Origin: Rhizomys pruinosus
Lineage: Eukaryota > Chordata > Mammalia > Rodentia > Spalacidae
Direction of reading: 5' to 3'
Assembly: GCA_009823505.1 (NCBI GenBank)
Contig: VZQC01005577.1
Span: 751,950 to 815,949, forward strand
Length of the DNA stretch: 64,000 bases
The notes under the pieces were generated by a model. That model saw only the letters and a program-made list of their open reading frames with translations. It was not told the origin of the DNA and searched no databases. The stretch's first letter is position 1; the number at the start of each line of letters is the position of its first letter. This document shows, piece by piece, positions 1 to 9,819 of the stretch. Position numbers and translations under genes: made by a program.

Positions 1-29
1 AGTAGAATATTCTTTGAAAAAAGAATCAC

Positions 30-150
30 TATGTGGTAGGCAGAGGCGGGTGGATTTCTATGAGTTCAAGGCCAGCCTGGTCTACATAGTGAGTTCCAAG
101 ACAGCTGGAGCTACAGGGAGACCCTGTTTCAACAAGACAAAAAGTAAAAA
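30..150 (+). repeat. B1 SINE, 5' truncated
   Basis: Shows aggcagaggcgggtgg, ttcaaggccagcctggtcta and gaccctgtttcaa followed by an A-rich tail. The first third is missing. Confidence 0.85.
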
Positions 151-1057
151 AGAATCACTACAAAAAGTAGGCCTACTATAAAAATGCAGTCATAGCTGAA
201 AGAGAAATCACCTCTTCATTTTAGGAAGTAAAGCACTGATAGTGCTCTGTGCACTAAGATAGTCATCACTGTGAGTGGAGAGGAAATAGAGTAAGACTAC
301 TGATTAGCACTGGGACAATGGAGAGAAATAGAGGGACGTTAGAACTGAAGGAAATACGGAGTCACGGGAGATGAGGCAGCTCTGGCTAAAGGTAGAACAA
401 AAAGGGAAAGAAATGCAATAAGGTAACCTAAAAGAATTAGCCTCTCCCACCCCCAAAGGAGTCTAGTTGATATTCTTTGGGAAAGCCTATCAAAATAAAA
501 ATGAAAAATAAAGAAAAAAACAATAGAAAAAGAATGTGAAGAGCACAGGACAGGGCTGTTTATGGGCACCGGCTACTTAAGGCAGAGCTGGGCAGGAGTG
601 CAGTCTCTGCAGGGGCTGCTTCCAGCCTCCACTCTATACTTTCCCTCCCATGCTCCCAGCTGCTGGGACCCATGGACAACCTTTATGAGGTCAGGTCACA
701 GTGTGTTCTGCTCTCCACAGGTAGGGTTCGGATGCTGGCCCGGGCTCTGGGCGGTTCTTCCAGTATCTCTTGGAGTTGCAGGTTCTGGCTGTCAGCTGGT
801 TTCTACCTCTGCTGAGTAATGGGTGCTTCTGATGAAAAGTTTCTCCCTCAGAGTCTAGAGCTATTCCGCTGGCCAGATTTCTCCATTGCAGTCTTGTGAC
901 ACTTGCTCTGAGTTTCATGAAGGGTCTTGTTTGGCCAAGCCACTGACTCAGCAGGTTTTCTTTATGGAGGTTTCTTGACACTGCTCCATCCCAATGCCCA
1001 GAAAAGTTAGATTTCCTTGCCTCTCTCTTCCTTTTCTCTACTCTTTAAAATGTTTCT
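151..1057. other. Non-coding stretch, nothing recognised
   Basis: AT-rich to about 540, then a GC-richer block to 1000. The minus strand has a 96-codon open frame (691-981) beginning MSRNLHKENLL. I recognise no domain, no splice context and no repeat family, and I do not call it a gene. Confidence 0.4.
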
Positions 1058-1243
1058 GGCCAGGTGTGGTGGCGTACCCCTTTAATCCCAGCACTCAGGA
1101 GGCAGAGGCAGGTGAATCTCTGTGAGTTCAAGGCCAGCCTGGTCTACATAGTGAACTCAAGGCCAGCTGGGACTCAAGGGAGACCCTGTCTCAAAAATAA
1201 AAAATTAACGTTTTGGTTGTTAGCCTTAGCCTCGTAAAGACCA
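1058..1243 (+). repeat. B1 SINE
   Basis: Starts ggccaggtgtggtggcgtac and ends gtctcaaaaataaaa. A near-repeat of aaaatgtttctgg before it and aaaagtttctggg after the AT tract suggests a target-site duplication. Confidence 0.9.
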
Positions 1244-1320
1244 AAAAAAAATAATAATAATAATAATAATAAAAATAAAAAAAAATAAAAAATAAATAAA
1301 AATAAATAAAAAATTAAAAA
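1244..1320. repeat. AT-rich simple repeat (taa/aaat)n
   Basis: An expanded SINE tail of taa, aaat and aaaataa units. Confidence 0.9.
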
Positions 1321-1325
1321 GTTTC

Positions 1326-1512
1326 TGGGACTAGAGAGAATGCTCAGTGATTAGATCATTGACTCCTCTTGAAGAAGACCTGGGTGTGAATCCCAGAACA
1401 GCCATCTGTAACTCCAGTTCCAAGGGATCCAACATCATCGTCTGTCCTCCACAAACCCTGCACAATGCGGGTGCACTTACACACATGCAGTCATAATGCT
1501 CACACACACTGA
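1326..1512 (+). repeat. Old B2/B3 SINE
   Basis: Diverged form of the tRNA-derived head (ggactagagagaatgctcag) and body (gtaactccagttcca, gtgcacttacacacatgcag). Confidence 0.75.
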
Positions 1513-1684
1513 TGCTTCTGAGACTACACTGCATAGTTCTGAGGCTCTGTCTTAAGCCCTGCTTAGGTTGTCTGTTCTTTGCACTCTGTCACTGGGAAGG
1601 GAGAGTGTGCCCCCAAACCCCGTCAGTCCCTCTAAGAGAGACTCTGGACTCCCACTCCTGCATTGTGCAGTTTGCTATTAAGAC

Positions 1685-1888
1685 TAGAGATAACTGAGCA
1701 TGGTACTACATGCCTTTAATCCCAGTATTTACTAGAGATAACCGAGCATGGTACTACATGCCTTTAATCCCAGAATTTACGAGGCAGAGGGAGGAAGATC
1801 TCTGTGAGGTTGACGCAGGCCTGGTCTACATAGTGAGTTTCAGGCCAGCCACAGCTGTACAGTGAGAGCCTATCTCAAAAACAAAAAA
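1685..1888 (+). repeat. B1 SINE with internal tandem duplication
   Basis: The first ~47 bases (gagataac(t/c)gagcatggtac to cccag(t/a)attta) occur twice in a row, 1687-1733 and 1734-1781, before the normal B1 body. Confidence 0.85.
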
Positions 1889-2124
1889 GCTATTAAAGTG
1901 TCACCTATCTCTTCTGATACCTATTATCCATTTTTTCTCAGTTTATTTCCCAGAGATTCCAGCAGCCCATGCCTGCATGTCATTTGCCATCTTCCACAAT
2001 CTTAAAGTTTTTTTTAAACTTAACCATATAGCAATAAAAATAGGATATATCATTTTCAAACCAGCAGAGATAAAAGAGAGGCAGTAGACAAAATTGGATT
2101 GATATTCTATAAGACAGTGAAAAC

Positions 2125-2308
2125 GAGGGCTGGCAAGATGGCTCAGTGAGTGAAACACTTGCCAGGCAAGCTTGATAACCTGAGTCCAGTCCTCAGAACC
2201 CACATAAAGGTGGCAGGAAATTAGACACTCTATAAAGTTGTCCTCTTCTACACAAGCGCTGTGACACACATGCCCACCCCCAACAATAAATAACTTTAAA
2301 AAAAAATA
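2125..2308 (+). repeat. B3 SINE
   Basis: gggctggcaagatggctcag, cctgagtccagtcctcagaa and ...ctctgtgacacacatgcccacc with an A tail. Confidence 0.8.
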
Positions 2309-2313
2309 GCAAA

Positions 2314-2426
2314 GGCCAGGTGTCATGGTGCATGTCTTTTTATTCTGGGCTCTCAGGAAGCCGAGGCAGGTGGATCTCGCTGAGGCCAGCCAGAACTACA
2401 TAGTGAGACCCTGTCTAAAAAAAACA
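2314..2426 (+). repeat. B1 SINE, shortened
   Basis: ggccaggtgtcatggtgcat to gaccctgtctaaaaaaaac, with a deletion in the middle third. Confidence 0.8.
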
Positions 2427-2430
2427 GTGA

Positions 2431-2760
2431 AAGGGAAAAGCCATTTATAAATGTCAAGCAAAAAGCATCAAAATGAGACTTCCTAGGGGATCTCATCCCA
2501 GATCTGGTAACCTTCAGCCTTGCCAGAGTGAGTCTCTCCCCGCCATCTCAGCTTTCAGCCTAGCCTGGATCTACAGACTCTATGGGCCTTATATATAACA
2601 GAGCATATTAAATTGGGGGGCAATCAGGGAGGTACAGATAGAGGAGGGCATCTCAATATCATCAAATTATATTGTAGGAAAATCACAAAGCTTCAATAAA
2701 AATCTGCTTAAAAATGGTTTTAAAGTTTCAATATTATATGTTAGAAATAAATTGAGTATG
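2431..2760. other. Unidentified sequence
   Basis: No SINE or reading frame seen. Around 2690 it carries cttcaataaaaat, a phrase also seen near 5800, so both may be old L1 3' ends. Confidence 0.3.
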
Positions 2761-2762
2761 TC

Positions 2763-2816
2763 AATAATAATATTAACTGAAGTCACTATTTTGTGACTTC
2801 AGTTAATATTATTATT
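2763..2816. repeat. Perfect inverted repeat, 24-bp arms, 6-bp loop
   Basis: Arms 2763-2786 and 2793-2816 are exact reverse complements; the loop is tatttt. No family sequence is recognised in it. Confidence 0.98.
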
Positions 2817-2838
2817 CACACAGTATATTGTGTGAAGC

Positions 2839-2921
2839 TAAGATTGTAGCTCAGTGGCAGAATGCTTACCTGGCACATAGAGGGCCCTGGGTTCAATCCC
2901 TAGCATATTAAAAGAAAAAAG
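2839..2921 (+). repeat. ID SINE
   Basis: tRNA-Ala/BC1-like head with gtagctcagtggcagaatgc and box B-like ggttcaatccctagc, then an A-rich tail. Confidence 0.85.
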
Positions 2922-4118
2922 GTTCCTTTCTCAATCCCCATAGCAAAAGAGAGCTGATACATGTAGAGTAACGGAAAACAAGATAAAACTTTCAGGGGAA
3001 ATCACCATTTTATAACATATTTCTATAAAATATAAGTTAACAAAACAGACTAAAAATGGTAGAAAATCTGATACTAAAAAAAACAATAAAGAAAATTGGT
3101 CAGTAGTCAAAGCTCTATCCCTCCCACTTAAGAAACTGCTGGACTCAGACCACACTTTCAAGAAATGGATAACCCTTCATCTTAGTGACTCAAACTGTTC
3201 CTAAGAAAAAGAGGGACAATTTCACAACTCATTTTGTAAGTTCAAAATGTCATAGACACCAAAATTGGAAAAGGATCGTAGGACAAGTCAAATTATAGAC
3301 CAATACTCCTTATGAACACATTTCAAGCCCCAAGTAAGGCTATCTGTGATGAGACAAAGCTTGCTTATTTACTGCTTATGTGTGGCTGTTTGAGTTGACA
3401 ACTCTCCCTCCCCTCATAAAACCCACATCTTAAAAACTCTGTAAATATTAGCACTGAGTCCAGAAAATGTAAAATGTAGCATATAACATATAATATATAT
3501 TTCAAGTCTAAGACATCACTGACTATAAGATGTACCATTACTTTATATACTAAGAGAAAAAACATATTGTCATGTCAACCATGACATAATGCTTCTTGAT
3601 ACTTAGACATTTTGCACTTACTGAAGCTTTTTAGACTCATTTATACAGATTTTTATCATAGATCATTCTCAATGCATTCATAATAAATAAAACATAGGCA
3701 AGATAAATGTGGTATGATACTATTAAAACTTCCTATTTAGAGTCCAGTTCTTCTAAATCACTGTTTAATGCAGGGCTTTGCTATTCATTCCTGGAATCAA
3801 GAGGTAGTAATGCAAGATGTCAGGAGTCCTACTGGTATTTCTTCTGTGTTTCCTTCTAAGCCACTGACACACATTCTGGAAGTTTCCTTTAATTTGCCAG
3901 AAGACAACAGCCAAGATTTGTTTTCCTTCCTCAAGTGGTCTTTAACTGTCTATGTAGGATTATAAGTGACCAAGTTTAAGCAAGAGCAAGTGGAAGATGC
4001 CATTGACAGGAGAGTGCACTCTAATTACAGAAATGTTCATTTCTTATGAAATTATTATGAAAAATATATGTGACGATAAAATAGGGTTTAGCTCAGGAAT
4101 GTAAGAATAGGTTTGGTT
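2922..4118. other. About 1.2 kb without recognised genes or SINEs
   Basis: AT-rich. The short open frames on either strand lack any homology I recognise. This is the longest SINE-free stretch left of Cct6b and may contain decayed LINE sequence. Confidence 0.4.
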
Positions 4119-4134
4119 TGGCTTTGGTTTTCAT

Positions 4135-4283
4135 TTTTTGTCTTTTTGAGACAGGGTCTGTTTGTAGTCCTAGCTGTCCTGGATCTCACTATGTAGACCA
4201 GGCTGATCTTGAACTCACAGAGCTCCACCTGCCTCTGCCTCCCAAGTGCTGAGATTAAAGGCATGTGTCACCACACCCAGCTT
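4135..4283 (-). repeat. B1 SINE
   Basis: Reverse form: tctttttgagacagggtctg through gattaaaggcatgtgtcacc and cacacccagctt. It abuts a B2 in the opposite orientation. Confidence 0.9.
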
Positions 4284-4480
4284 GACCCGGGTTCGATCCC
4301 CACCACCCACATGGCGGCCAAAAACCATCTGAAACTCCAGTTCCAGGAGAACTCCAGTTCCAGGGGAATCCGAGACCCTCTTCTGACCTCCGCGGCATTG
4401 CACGACACGGGTGCACAGACCTGCATGCAGACAGTACATTCATACACATACGGAAATAAATAAAATTAAAAAAAAAGAAT
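4284..4480 (+). repeat. B2 SINE, 5' truncated
   Basis: Starts inside the head at gacccgggttcgatcccc and runs to tacattcatacacatacgga plus an A tail. It has the tandem ctccagttccaggagaa form common here. Confidence 0.9.
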
Positions 4481-4593
4481 AGCTTAATATTAAAAAAATC
4501 TAATATGTTGCCATATTAACATATTATAAAGAAAAATCTCAATGTATGAAGAAACATATTTAATAAAATTCAAGAATCAAAAAAAAACCTGTT

Positions 4594-4741
4594 CCCAGGC
4601 ATGGTGGTTCAAGACTTTAAACCCAGAATTCAAGAGGCAGGGGCAAGTGGATGTCTGTGAGATCGAAGCCAACCTAGTCTACATATCAAGTTCCAGGCCA
4701 GCTGGGGCTACAGGAAAACCCTATCTAAAAAAAAAAAAAAA
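4594..4741 (+). repeat. B1 SINE
   Basis: cccaggcatggtggttcaag to gaaaaccctatct and a 17-base A tail. The tail runs into an inverted repeat. Confidence 0.85.
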
Positions 4742-4790
4742 AGCAAAGCAAAATTGATCCCTGTTGTCATGGATCAATTTTGCTTTGCTT
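4741..4790. repeat. Perfect inverted repeat, 20-bp arms, 10-bp loop
   Basis: Arms 4741-4760 (aagcaaagcaaaattgatcc) and 4771-4790 are exact reverse complements. It sits between a B1 tail and a truncated B3. Confidence 0.98.
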
Positions 4791-4918
4791 AGTTGGATCC
4801 CCAGAACCCACTTGGTGGGGAGAACCAGCTTCCAACTCCCACAACTAGTCCTCTAACCTATGCACGGATGCCATAGCATATGTACATGTACATACATACA
4901 TACATACATACTCATGCA
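4791..4918 (+). repeat. B3 SINE, 5' truncated, with (atac)n tail
   Basis: ggatccccagaacccacttg, ccaactcccacaactagtcc, then catacatacatacatacat. Confidence 0.7.
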
Positions 4919-4930
4919 AAATGAAGGGCT

Positions 4931-5142
4931 TTTTAAAGATTTTTACAAAGTATGTATATCTGTGTGTCTATATGTGGATGGGTGCACGTGAAGTTGCCTT
5001 CAGAGGCCAGAGGTGTTAGATCCTAGATCCTGTGGAGCTGGAGTTACAAGTAGTTGTGAATCACCCAACTTGGGTCTAGGAACCAAAGCCAGGTCTTTTG
5101 CAAGAGGAGTATGTAAAATTGTTAACCCATCTTTTCAACTCC
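4931..5142 (-). repeat. B3 SINE
   Basis: Reverse B3: tgtggatgggtgcacgtgaa, gaggccagaggtgttagatc, gtggagctggagttacaag. Confidence 0.8.
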
Positions 5143-5266
5143 AAATAATTTAAAAAAAAAAACTTAATTGATCTAATAGGCTAAACCTTGGTATATGACA
5201 GAGGTGTCATCACACATTAGTGGGTGTGGAATACTTGGTTAGCAACATGTAAAAAATTTAGATCCA

Positions 5267-5515
5267 GGGGCTGGAGAGATAGCCTAGTGGTTAAGAGCAC
5301 CAACTGCTCTTGCAGAGGACCCAGGTTCGATCCCCAGCACCCACATGGCTGGCTTAGAACCGTCTGTAACTCCAATTCCAGGAGAACTCCAGTTCCAGGG
5401 GAATCCGACACCCTCTTCTGACCTCTGCGGCATTGCACGACATGGGTGCACAAACCTACATGCAGACAGTACATTCAAACACATAGAAAATAAATAAATA
5501 AAATTAAACAAAATA
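5267..5515 (+). repeat. B2 SINE, full length
   Basis: ggggctggagagatagccta through gcattgcacgacatgggtgc to tacattcaaacacatagaaa and an (aaat) tail. Confidence 0.95.
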
Positions 5516-5537
5516 ATTATATAGCAATATATTAAGT

Positions 5538-5698
5538 TACCAGGCATGGTGGCGCACGCCTTTAATCCTAGCACTCAGGAGGCAGAGGCAGGTTGATCTT
5601 TGTGAGTTCAAGACCAGCCTGGTCTACAGAGTGAGTTCCAGGACAGCTGGGGCTACAGGGAGACCCTGTCTCAAAAAGACCAAAATAAATAAATATAT
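5538..5698 (+). repeat. B1 SINE
   Basis: accaggcatggtggcgcacg to gtctcaaaaagaccaaaata. Confidence 0.95.
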
Positions 5699-5880
5699 TA
5701 AGTAGAGAGCTTCTTGAGATTGAGAATATATATGAGCCTATATATGCCCCTGGGAAAGGGGGTATAAATATTATTAAGATGTTCTACATGAAGTTTGCAA
5801 AACTTCAATAAAAATTTTATCAAAAAAACTAAAAAGAATGTTTTATAGTGTCACAGGGATATGCATACACATTAAGGTTT

Positions 5881-5972
5881 TTTTTTTTTTTTAAATTAAT
5901 TTTTATTGATGCTTTGTGCATTTCATACATTTTTTCCAATTCAGTTCAGGCTTATTTCCCTTTCCCTCCCCC
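5881..5972 (-). mobile_element. L1 3' end, short 5'-truncated insertion
   Basis: T-tail, then aaattaatttttattgatgc and gtgcatttcatacatttttt. The flanks cacattaaggttttttt before and after (5866 and 5973) form a target-site duplication. The same 3' end recurs at 15.27 kb. Confidence 0.7.
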
Positions 5973-6064
5973 ACATTAAGGTTTTTTTAACTGCATGGGA
6001 GTAAACAATTTCCTCTACAGAGAACGGTATGGAAAACATGATGGCTAAAAGACAGGTGGTACTT

Positions 6065-6388
6065 TAACATTTTAAATTCATGCGTGTACATGTTTATGTG
6101 TGTGAGTGTATATACACATGTAGCACATGCGTGTGGAACCCAAAGGACAACTTCGAATGCCATCTTCGGGAACTGTCCACCTCTTTCTAGACAGTTCTCA
6201 CATTGGTCTGGAGCTCACCAACTAGACTGACTGGCTGGCCAGCCATCCCCAGGGAACCTCTTCCTCCTATCTCTGCCTCTGTGGTACTGGGAAAACAAGC
6301 ACAGTGCCACCCACCATGCATTTTTACATGGGACTCAACTCAAATCCTCACGCTTTATCAACTGTGCTAAATCCCCAGCCCCTTAGTG
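6065..6388 (-). repeat. B4 SINE
   Basis: Reverse order of a fused ID/B1-type element: ggaacccaaaggacaacttc, a gctcaccaactagactgact block, gggaaaacaagcacagtgcc, and the end ctgtgctaaatccccagccc. Confidence 0.7.
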
Positions 6389-6512
6389 TCTTTATTTCTC
6401 TATTCCTCTACAGAAAATCCAAAGCAAACAGCAAAATGTTGCTATTTATTAAGGCTAATGGCGGGCACCAAGGCGTATTATTTCTAGTCCTTTTGGTATA
6501 TTTAAAATATTT

Positions 6513-6836
6513 CAGCCAGGTATGATGGCACAAGACTGCAATCTGAACATTTGCAAGGCACAAGCAAGAAAGGAGTGTAAGTTCAAGGCCAGTTTGAACT
6601 CTATAACAAGACCGTATCTCTATTGTTTTTTCTCATGATTTAAACATTTTATATAGAAAAGGTCTTGCAGAGCCAAGCATGGTGGCTCACACCTGTAAGC
6701 CCCGGATGTTGGAGACTGAAACTGGAGTACTGCTGAGAGTTTCAGGCCAGCTTGGATTACAACAGTGATATATCCAGGCCAGCTTGGAGTATACTATAAG
6801 ACTCTTTTCCAAAAATCTTAAAAAAAATAAAAATAA
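6513..6836 (+). repeat. Two old B1 SINEs
   Basis: First 6513-6625 (agccaggtatgatggcacaa), second 6671-6812 (gccaagcatggtggctcaca). Both diverged; the second has its gccagcttgga segment twice. Confidence 0.7.
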
Positions 6837-6841
6837 AAAAG

Positions 6842-7067
6842 GGGGCTGGAGAGATGGCTCAGTGGTTAAGAGCACTGACTGCTCTTGCAGAGGACCCGGG
6901 TTCAATTCCCAGCACCCATATGGTGGCTAAGAACTGTCTTTAACTCCATTTCTAGGGGAATCCGATGCCTTCTTCATTACACGACACAGGTGCACCAACC
7001 TGCATGCAGACAGTACATTCATACACATAAAAGCAATAAATTAAAAAATATATTAAAAAAATAAAAA
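6842..7067 (+). repeat. B2 SINE
   Basis: ggggctggagagatggctca, ctcttgcagaggacccgggt, to catacacataaaagcaataa. A segment around 6975 is deleted. Confidence 0.9.
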
Positions 7068-7139
7068 ATTACAACATAAGGACTGGGTCAAAGAATGACT
7101 GATACAGTTAAATTCTGCCCAAACAATAAGCCTCTGCTG

Positions 7140-7298
7140 AAAAACTCTTTGGAAAGACTGAGAGAAAGATGAAAGATATGTATGGCAGAATGCATGAACT
7201 GAGGTGGGGTGGGGGGCAGGGAGAGGGGAATGTACCTAAATTGGACTGAACGATGATGTATGAAATATATAAAACATCAATAAAAATTAATGTTTTGA
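7140..7298 (+). mobile_element. L1 3' end fragment
   Basis: G-rich run ggtggggtggggggcaggga, then gtatgaaatatataaaacatcaataaaaatt. This is the sense form of the L1 3' end seen reversed at 5.9 and 15.3 kb. Confidence 0.55.
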
Positions 7299-7396
7299 AA
7301 TACACATGATATATCATATTAAAAAGCCTACATTACAGAATAAAGCAAAGGCTTAGGACCATTGTTCATAATGGAACTTTAAAACAGAACAGTAAA

Positions 7397-7527
7397 TCAG
7401 GCATCGTGGCACACACCTTTAATCCAGCACTCAGGGGGCAGAGGTAGGCCAGTCTCTGAATTCAAGGCCAGCTGGGACTACAACAGCGAGAGACTGTCTC
7501 AAAAGACCCCCCCCAAAAAAAACGTTA
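7397..7527 (+). repeat. B1 SINE
   Basis: tcaggcatcgtggcacacac to gagactgtctcaaaagaccc. The central part is shortened. Confidence 0.85.
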
Positions 7528-7942
7528 AGAAGTGTAATCGTTGACTTAGAAAGATATTGAACATACAGTAGAACTAAAACAAGTTATAAAATTGTAGGCT
7601 TTCAATCAAGGCCTTAAATGGTCAAAGCTTCTGTATGTATAAATAGGGCAGTTTCATCAATACCCTTGAGATATTTTAATACCTTGTCAACCTGGATCCC
7701 TGCAAAGGACATGGACAAGGAACCTAACAATAATGAGTACAATAGATTAGTTGCAGAGCTTTGAACAAATAGGTGTCAATATTATAGCTGTACAGCTATA
7801 TGGAAGAGCTGCATTTGAACCAAAAATAATTCATTTGTGGAGCTGATATTAACAATCCCTACCTTTCCAGGAGAGACCATCTTCCCATCTAGTCAAAGCT
7901 ATGGGGAATAGTACAGTAGTACAAACTGTTAAAAAATGAGGC
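7528..7942. other. Unidentified sequence
   Basis: No frame or repeat family seen. It contains an 18-bp perfect palindrome tatagctgtacagctata at about 7783-7800. Confidence 0.4.
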
Positions 7943-8092
7943 TAGCTGGGCATGGTAGTACATGCTTTAATCTCAGCACTCAGGAGGGAGAAGCAGGCAG
8001 ATCTCTGAGTTCAAGGCTAGCCTGGTCTACATAGTGAGTTCCAGGACAACTGGGGCTATAGGAAGACTCTGCCTCAAAACAGACCAAAGGAA

Positions 8093-8156
<64 letters not shown>
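7943..8156 (+). repeat. B1 SINE with (gaaa)n tail expansion
   Basis: agctgggcatggtagtacat to cctcaaaacagaccaaagg, then about 16 units of gaaa from 8092 to 8156. Confidence 0.95.
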
Positions 8157-8584
8157 ACAAGGCTGTAACTCTAGTACTCAGTAAACTCAAGTAGGAGGAG
8201 TCTAAATTCCAGGCTACATAGTCAGACCTTGTCCAAAATTTTTAAAGCTAAATATATACTAAATAAATCCAAACCTGTACTTAGGAAATGATGCCATATT
8301 TGTAAAAGAGTAGCAATATGAAATTACTGAAGGACTTTTGGGAGAAAATAAAAGATTTTATCTTACTACATTTATAATTTCTCAAAAACTAGAAATTGAC
8401 TTGGGTTCTCTAAAACTTGTGCTTAGAAGGCGGAAGAATCATAATAGATTTTATTTTATGAAAACTGAAATAGCATATTTTACTGGCAAGGGAGTTGAGA
8501 CTCAGTAAATATTCCCATCTTTATTCCTTTACTGTGAAAATATTTGTGTTCTTTGTACCATAATGAGGTGTTTTTGAAATGACT

Positions 8585-8733
8585 GAGACCAAAAGATACA
8601 TGCCACGTTTATTTTGTAACACTAAGAATGGCACAGCTGCGCAGCGGCAGGTGGACAGTACTGATGTTGGATTCAGTCTTTGCACAGCTACGCAGCCGCA
8701 GTTGGACATGAAGTGTGCTGAGGTTGGATTCAG
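8585..8733 (-). other. Cct6b: Cct6b 3' untranslated region
   Basis: From the stop codon the minus strand continues for about 150 bases to a polyadenylation signal, with cleavage expected near 8585-8595. The stretch contains an imperfect tandem duplication that begins at the stop codon. No SINE interrupts it. Confidence 0.7.
8608..8613 (-). terminator. Cct6b: Polyadenylation signal AATAAA of Cct6b
   Basis: TTTATT on the plus strand is AATAAA on the gene strand, 121 bases after the stop codon, in the context tgttacaaaataaacgtgg. It is the first canonical hexamer downstream of the stop. Confidence 0.7.
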
Positions 8734-8742
8734 TCAGTCTTT
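8631..8742 (-). repeat. Two-copy tandem duplication across the Cct6b stop codon and 3'UTR
   Basis: Plus-strand copies 8631-8681 and 8682-8742 both run gcacagct(g/a)cgcagc(g/c)gcag, then (g/t)tggaca, then gttggattcagt and cttt. They differ by substitutions and about 10 bases of insertion. The second copy includes the TGA and the codons for LKD. Confidence 0.8.
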
Positions 8743-8806
8743 GAGAAAAGACATCCCAGCTCGCATAATTTCATCAACCAGAAGAATGTTGCTGGCAATC
8801 ACTGTG
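8734..8806 (-). pseudogene. Cct6b: Cct6b last coding exon, intact, natural stop TGA
   Basis: It reads (C)TVIASNILLVDEIMRAGMSF, then LKD and TGA at 8734-8736. The acceptor is ...gtcctcag. EIMRAGMS is the conserved C-terminal segment of zeta subunits (usual ending SSLKG). The preceding exon supplies TG of the Cys codon, so phase fits. Confidence 0.94.
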
Positions 8807-9309
8807 CTGAGGACAAAGACGAGAGAAAGTCAAGCCTCCCAACCCATGCCTGTCTTTTCCCACCTATCTTTCACGGCCCAGGGCACCTTTTCTTTCAGCT
8901 ATACTGGAGTGAGATTTATGAAACAAAGATATTATAGATGCAAACACCACTCCTTGTGTTGTAACTTCAATTCCTTTGCTGACAAGGTGGAAGCCTAATT
9001 TCTATCTCAACAAAACTGCACTTAATTTTATCATGTCACTTGATTCCCCTGCTCCACAGATGGTACTATTTCAGTAGCATTGTCTTTCCCTTCCCACTCA
9101 AATAAATAATAAGGTCAAGGTTAACTTTTTCTGTAACTTACATGACTACAAATAAAATGCAAAGGCAATTGTAAAATGACAGAAGCTAGTCTTAACAGCT
9201 GATTACACACAGTGTCATACACTTAACTGTTTCAAAACAAAAACATCAAGAAAATTTCGAAGTTATCAGTTATATCCATGAAGAGCCTTCTCTGTCACTA
9301 CCAACTTAC

Positions 9310-9382
9310 CAAGAGTGAAGAAGATGTTTTTTCACACAATAATTATCCCAAACTCCTGCTTCTGCTGCTACCATCGGCTCAC
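9310..9382 (-). pseudogene. Cct6b: Cct6b exon ~13, intact in itself
   Basis: 73 nt, open. It reads (G)[20 protein letters not shown], then LHS and two bases of Cys. The acceptor is gtttttgctttgcag and the donor GTAAGT. The family sequence is [20 protein letters not shown], so conservation is high. WDNY is part of the equatorial core. Confidence 0.94.
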
Positions 9383-9407
9383 CTGCAAAGCAAAAACAAC
9401 CCATTTT

Positions 9408-9513
9408 ATTTGTTTGTTTGTTTGTTTGGTTGGTTTTGCGACAGGGTCTCCCCTATAGCCCCAGCTGGCCTGGGACTCACTATGTTGACCAGGCTGGCCT
9501 TGAACTCACCATT
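9408..9513 (-). repeat. B1 SINE, partial
   Basis: gcgacagggtctcccctata to ttgaactcacc; the distal third is missing where a B2 follows. It lies just outside the acceptor of Cct6b exon ~13. Confidence 0.9.
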
Positions 9514-9515
9514 TT

Positions 9516-9733
9516 GTTTTTTTTTTTTTAAAGATTTTATTTATTGTTTATTTTATGTGTATGAGTGTTATGCCTGCATGTATTTGTGTTCGACATCTAT
9601 GTAGTACCTGTTGAGGCCAGAAGAGGGTGTTGGATCCCAAAGAACTACAGTTATGGACAGCTGTTAGCCACCATGTGGATGCTGGGAATGAACAGAGTGC
9701 TCTTAACTGCTGAGCTACCTCTCCAGCCCCCTA
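9516..9733 (-). repeat. B2 SINE
   Basis: T tail, ttttatgtgtatgagtgtta, then body, ending gctgagctacctctccagcc. Confidence 0.9.
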
Positions 9734-9819
9734 CCCTGGCCCCCGCCACCCAATACCCCATTTCAATACTACAATCTTCATATCTTGTCAGTGTTCATTA
9801 GTGTAGTCTAACGGAATTT

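Noticed and set aside
691..981. 96-codon minus frame near the left edge
   Set aside because: No recognisable domain, no splice sites and no upstream promoter; length is within chance expectation.
4215..5574. Recurring small ORFs such as YCLHAGLCTRVVQCRGGQKR in many places
   Set aside because: They are reverse B2 SINE sequence and repeat wherever a young B2 occurs.
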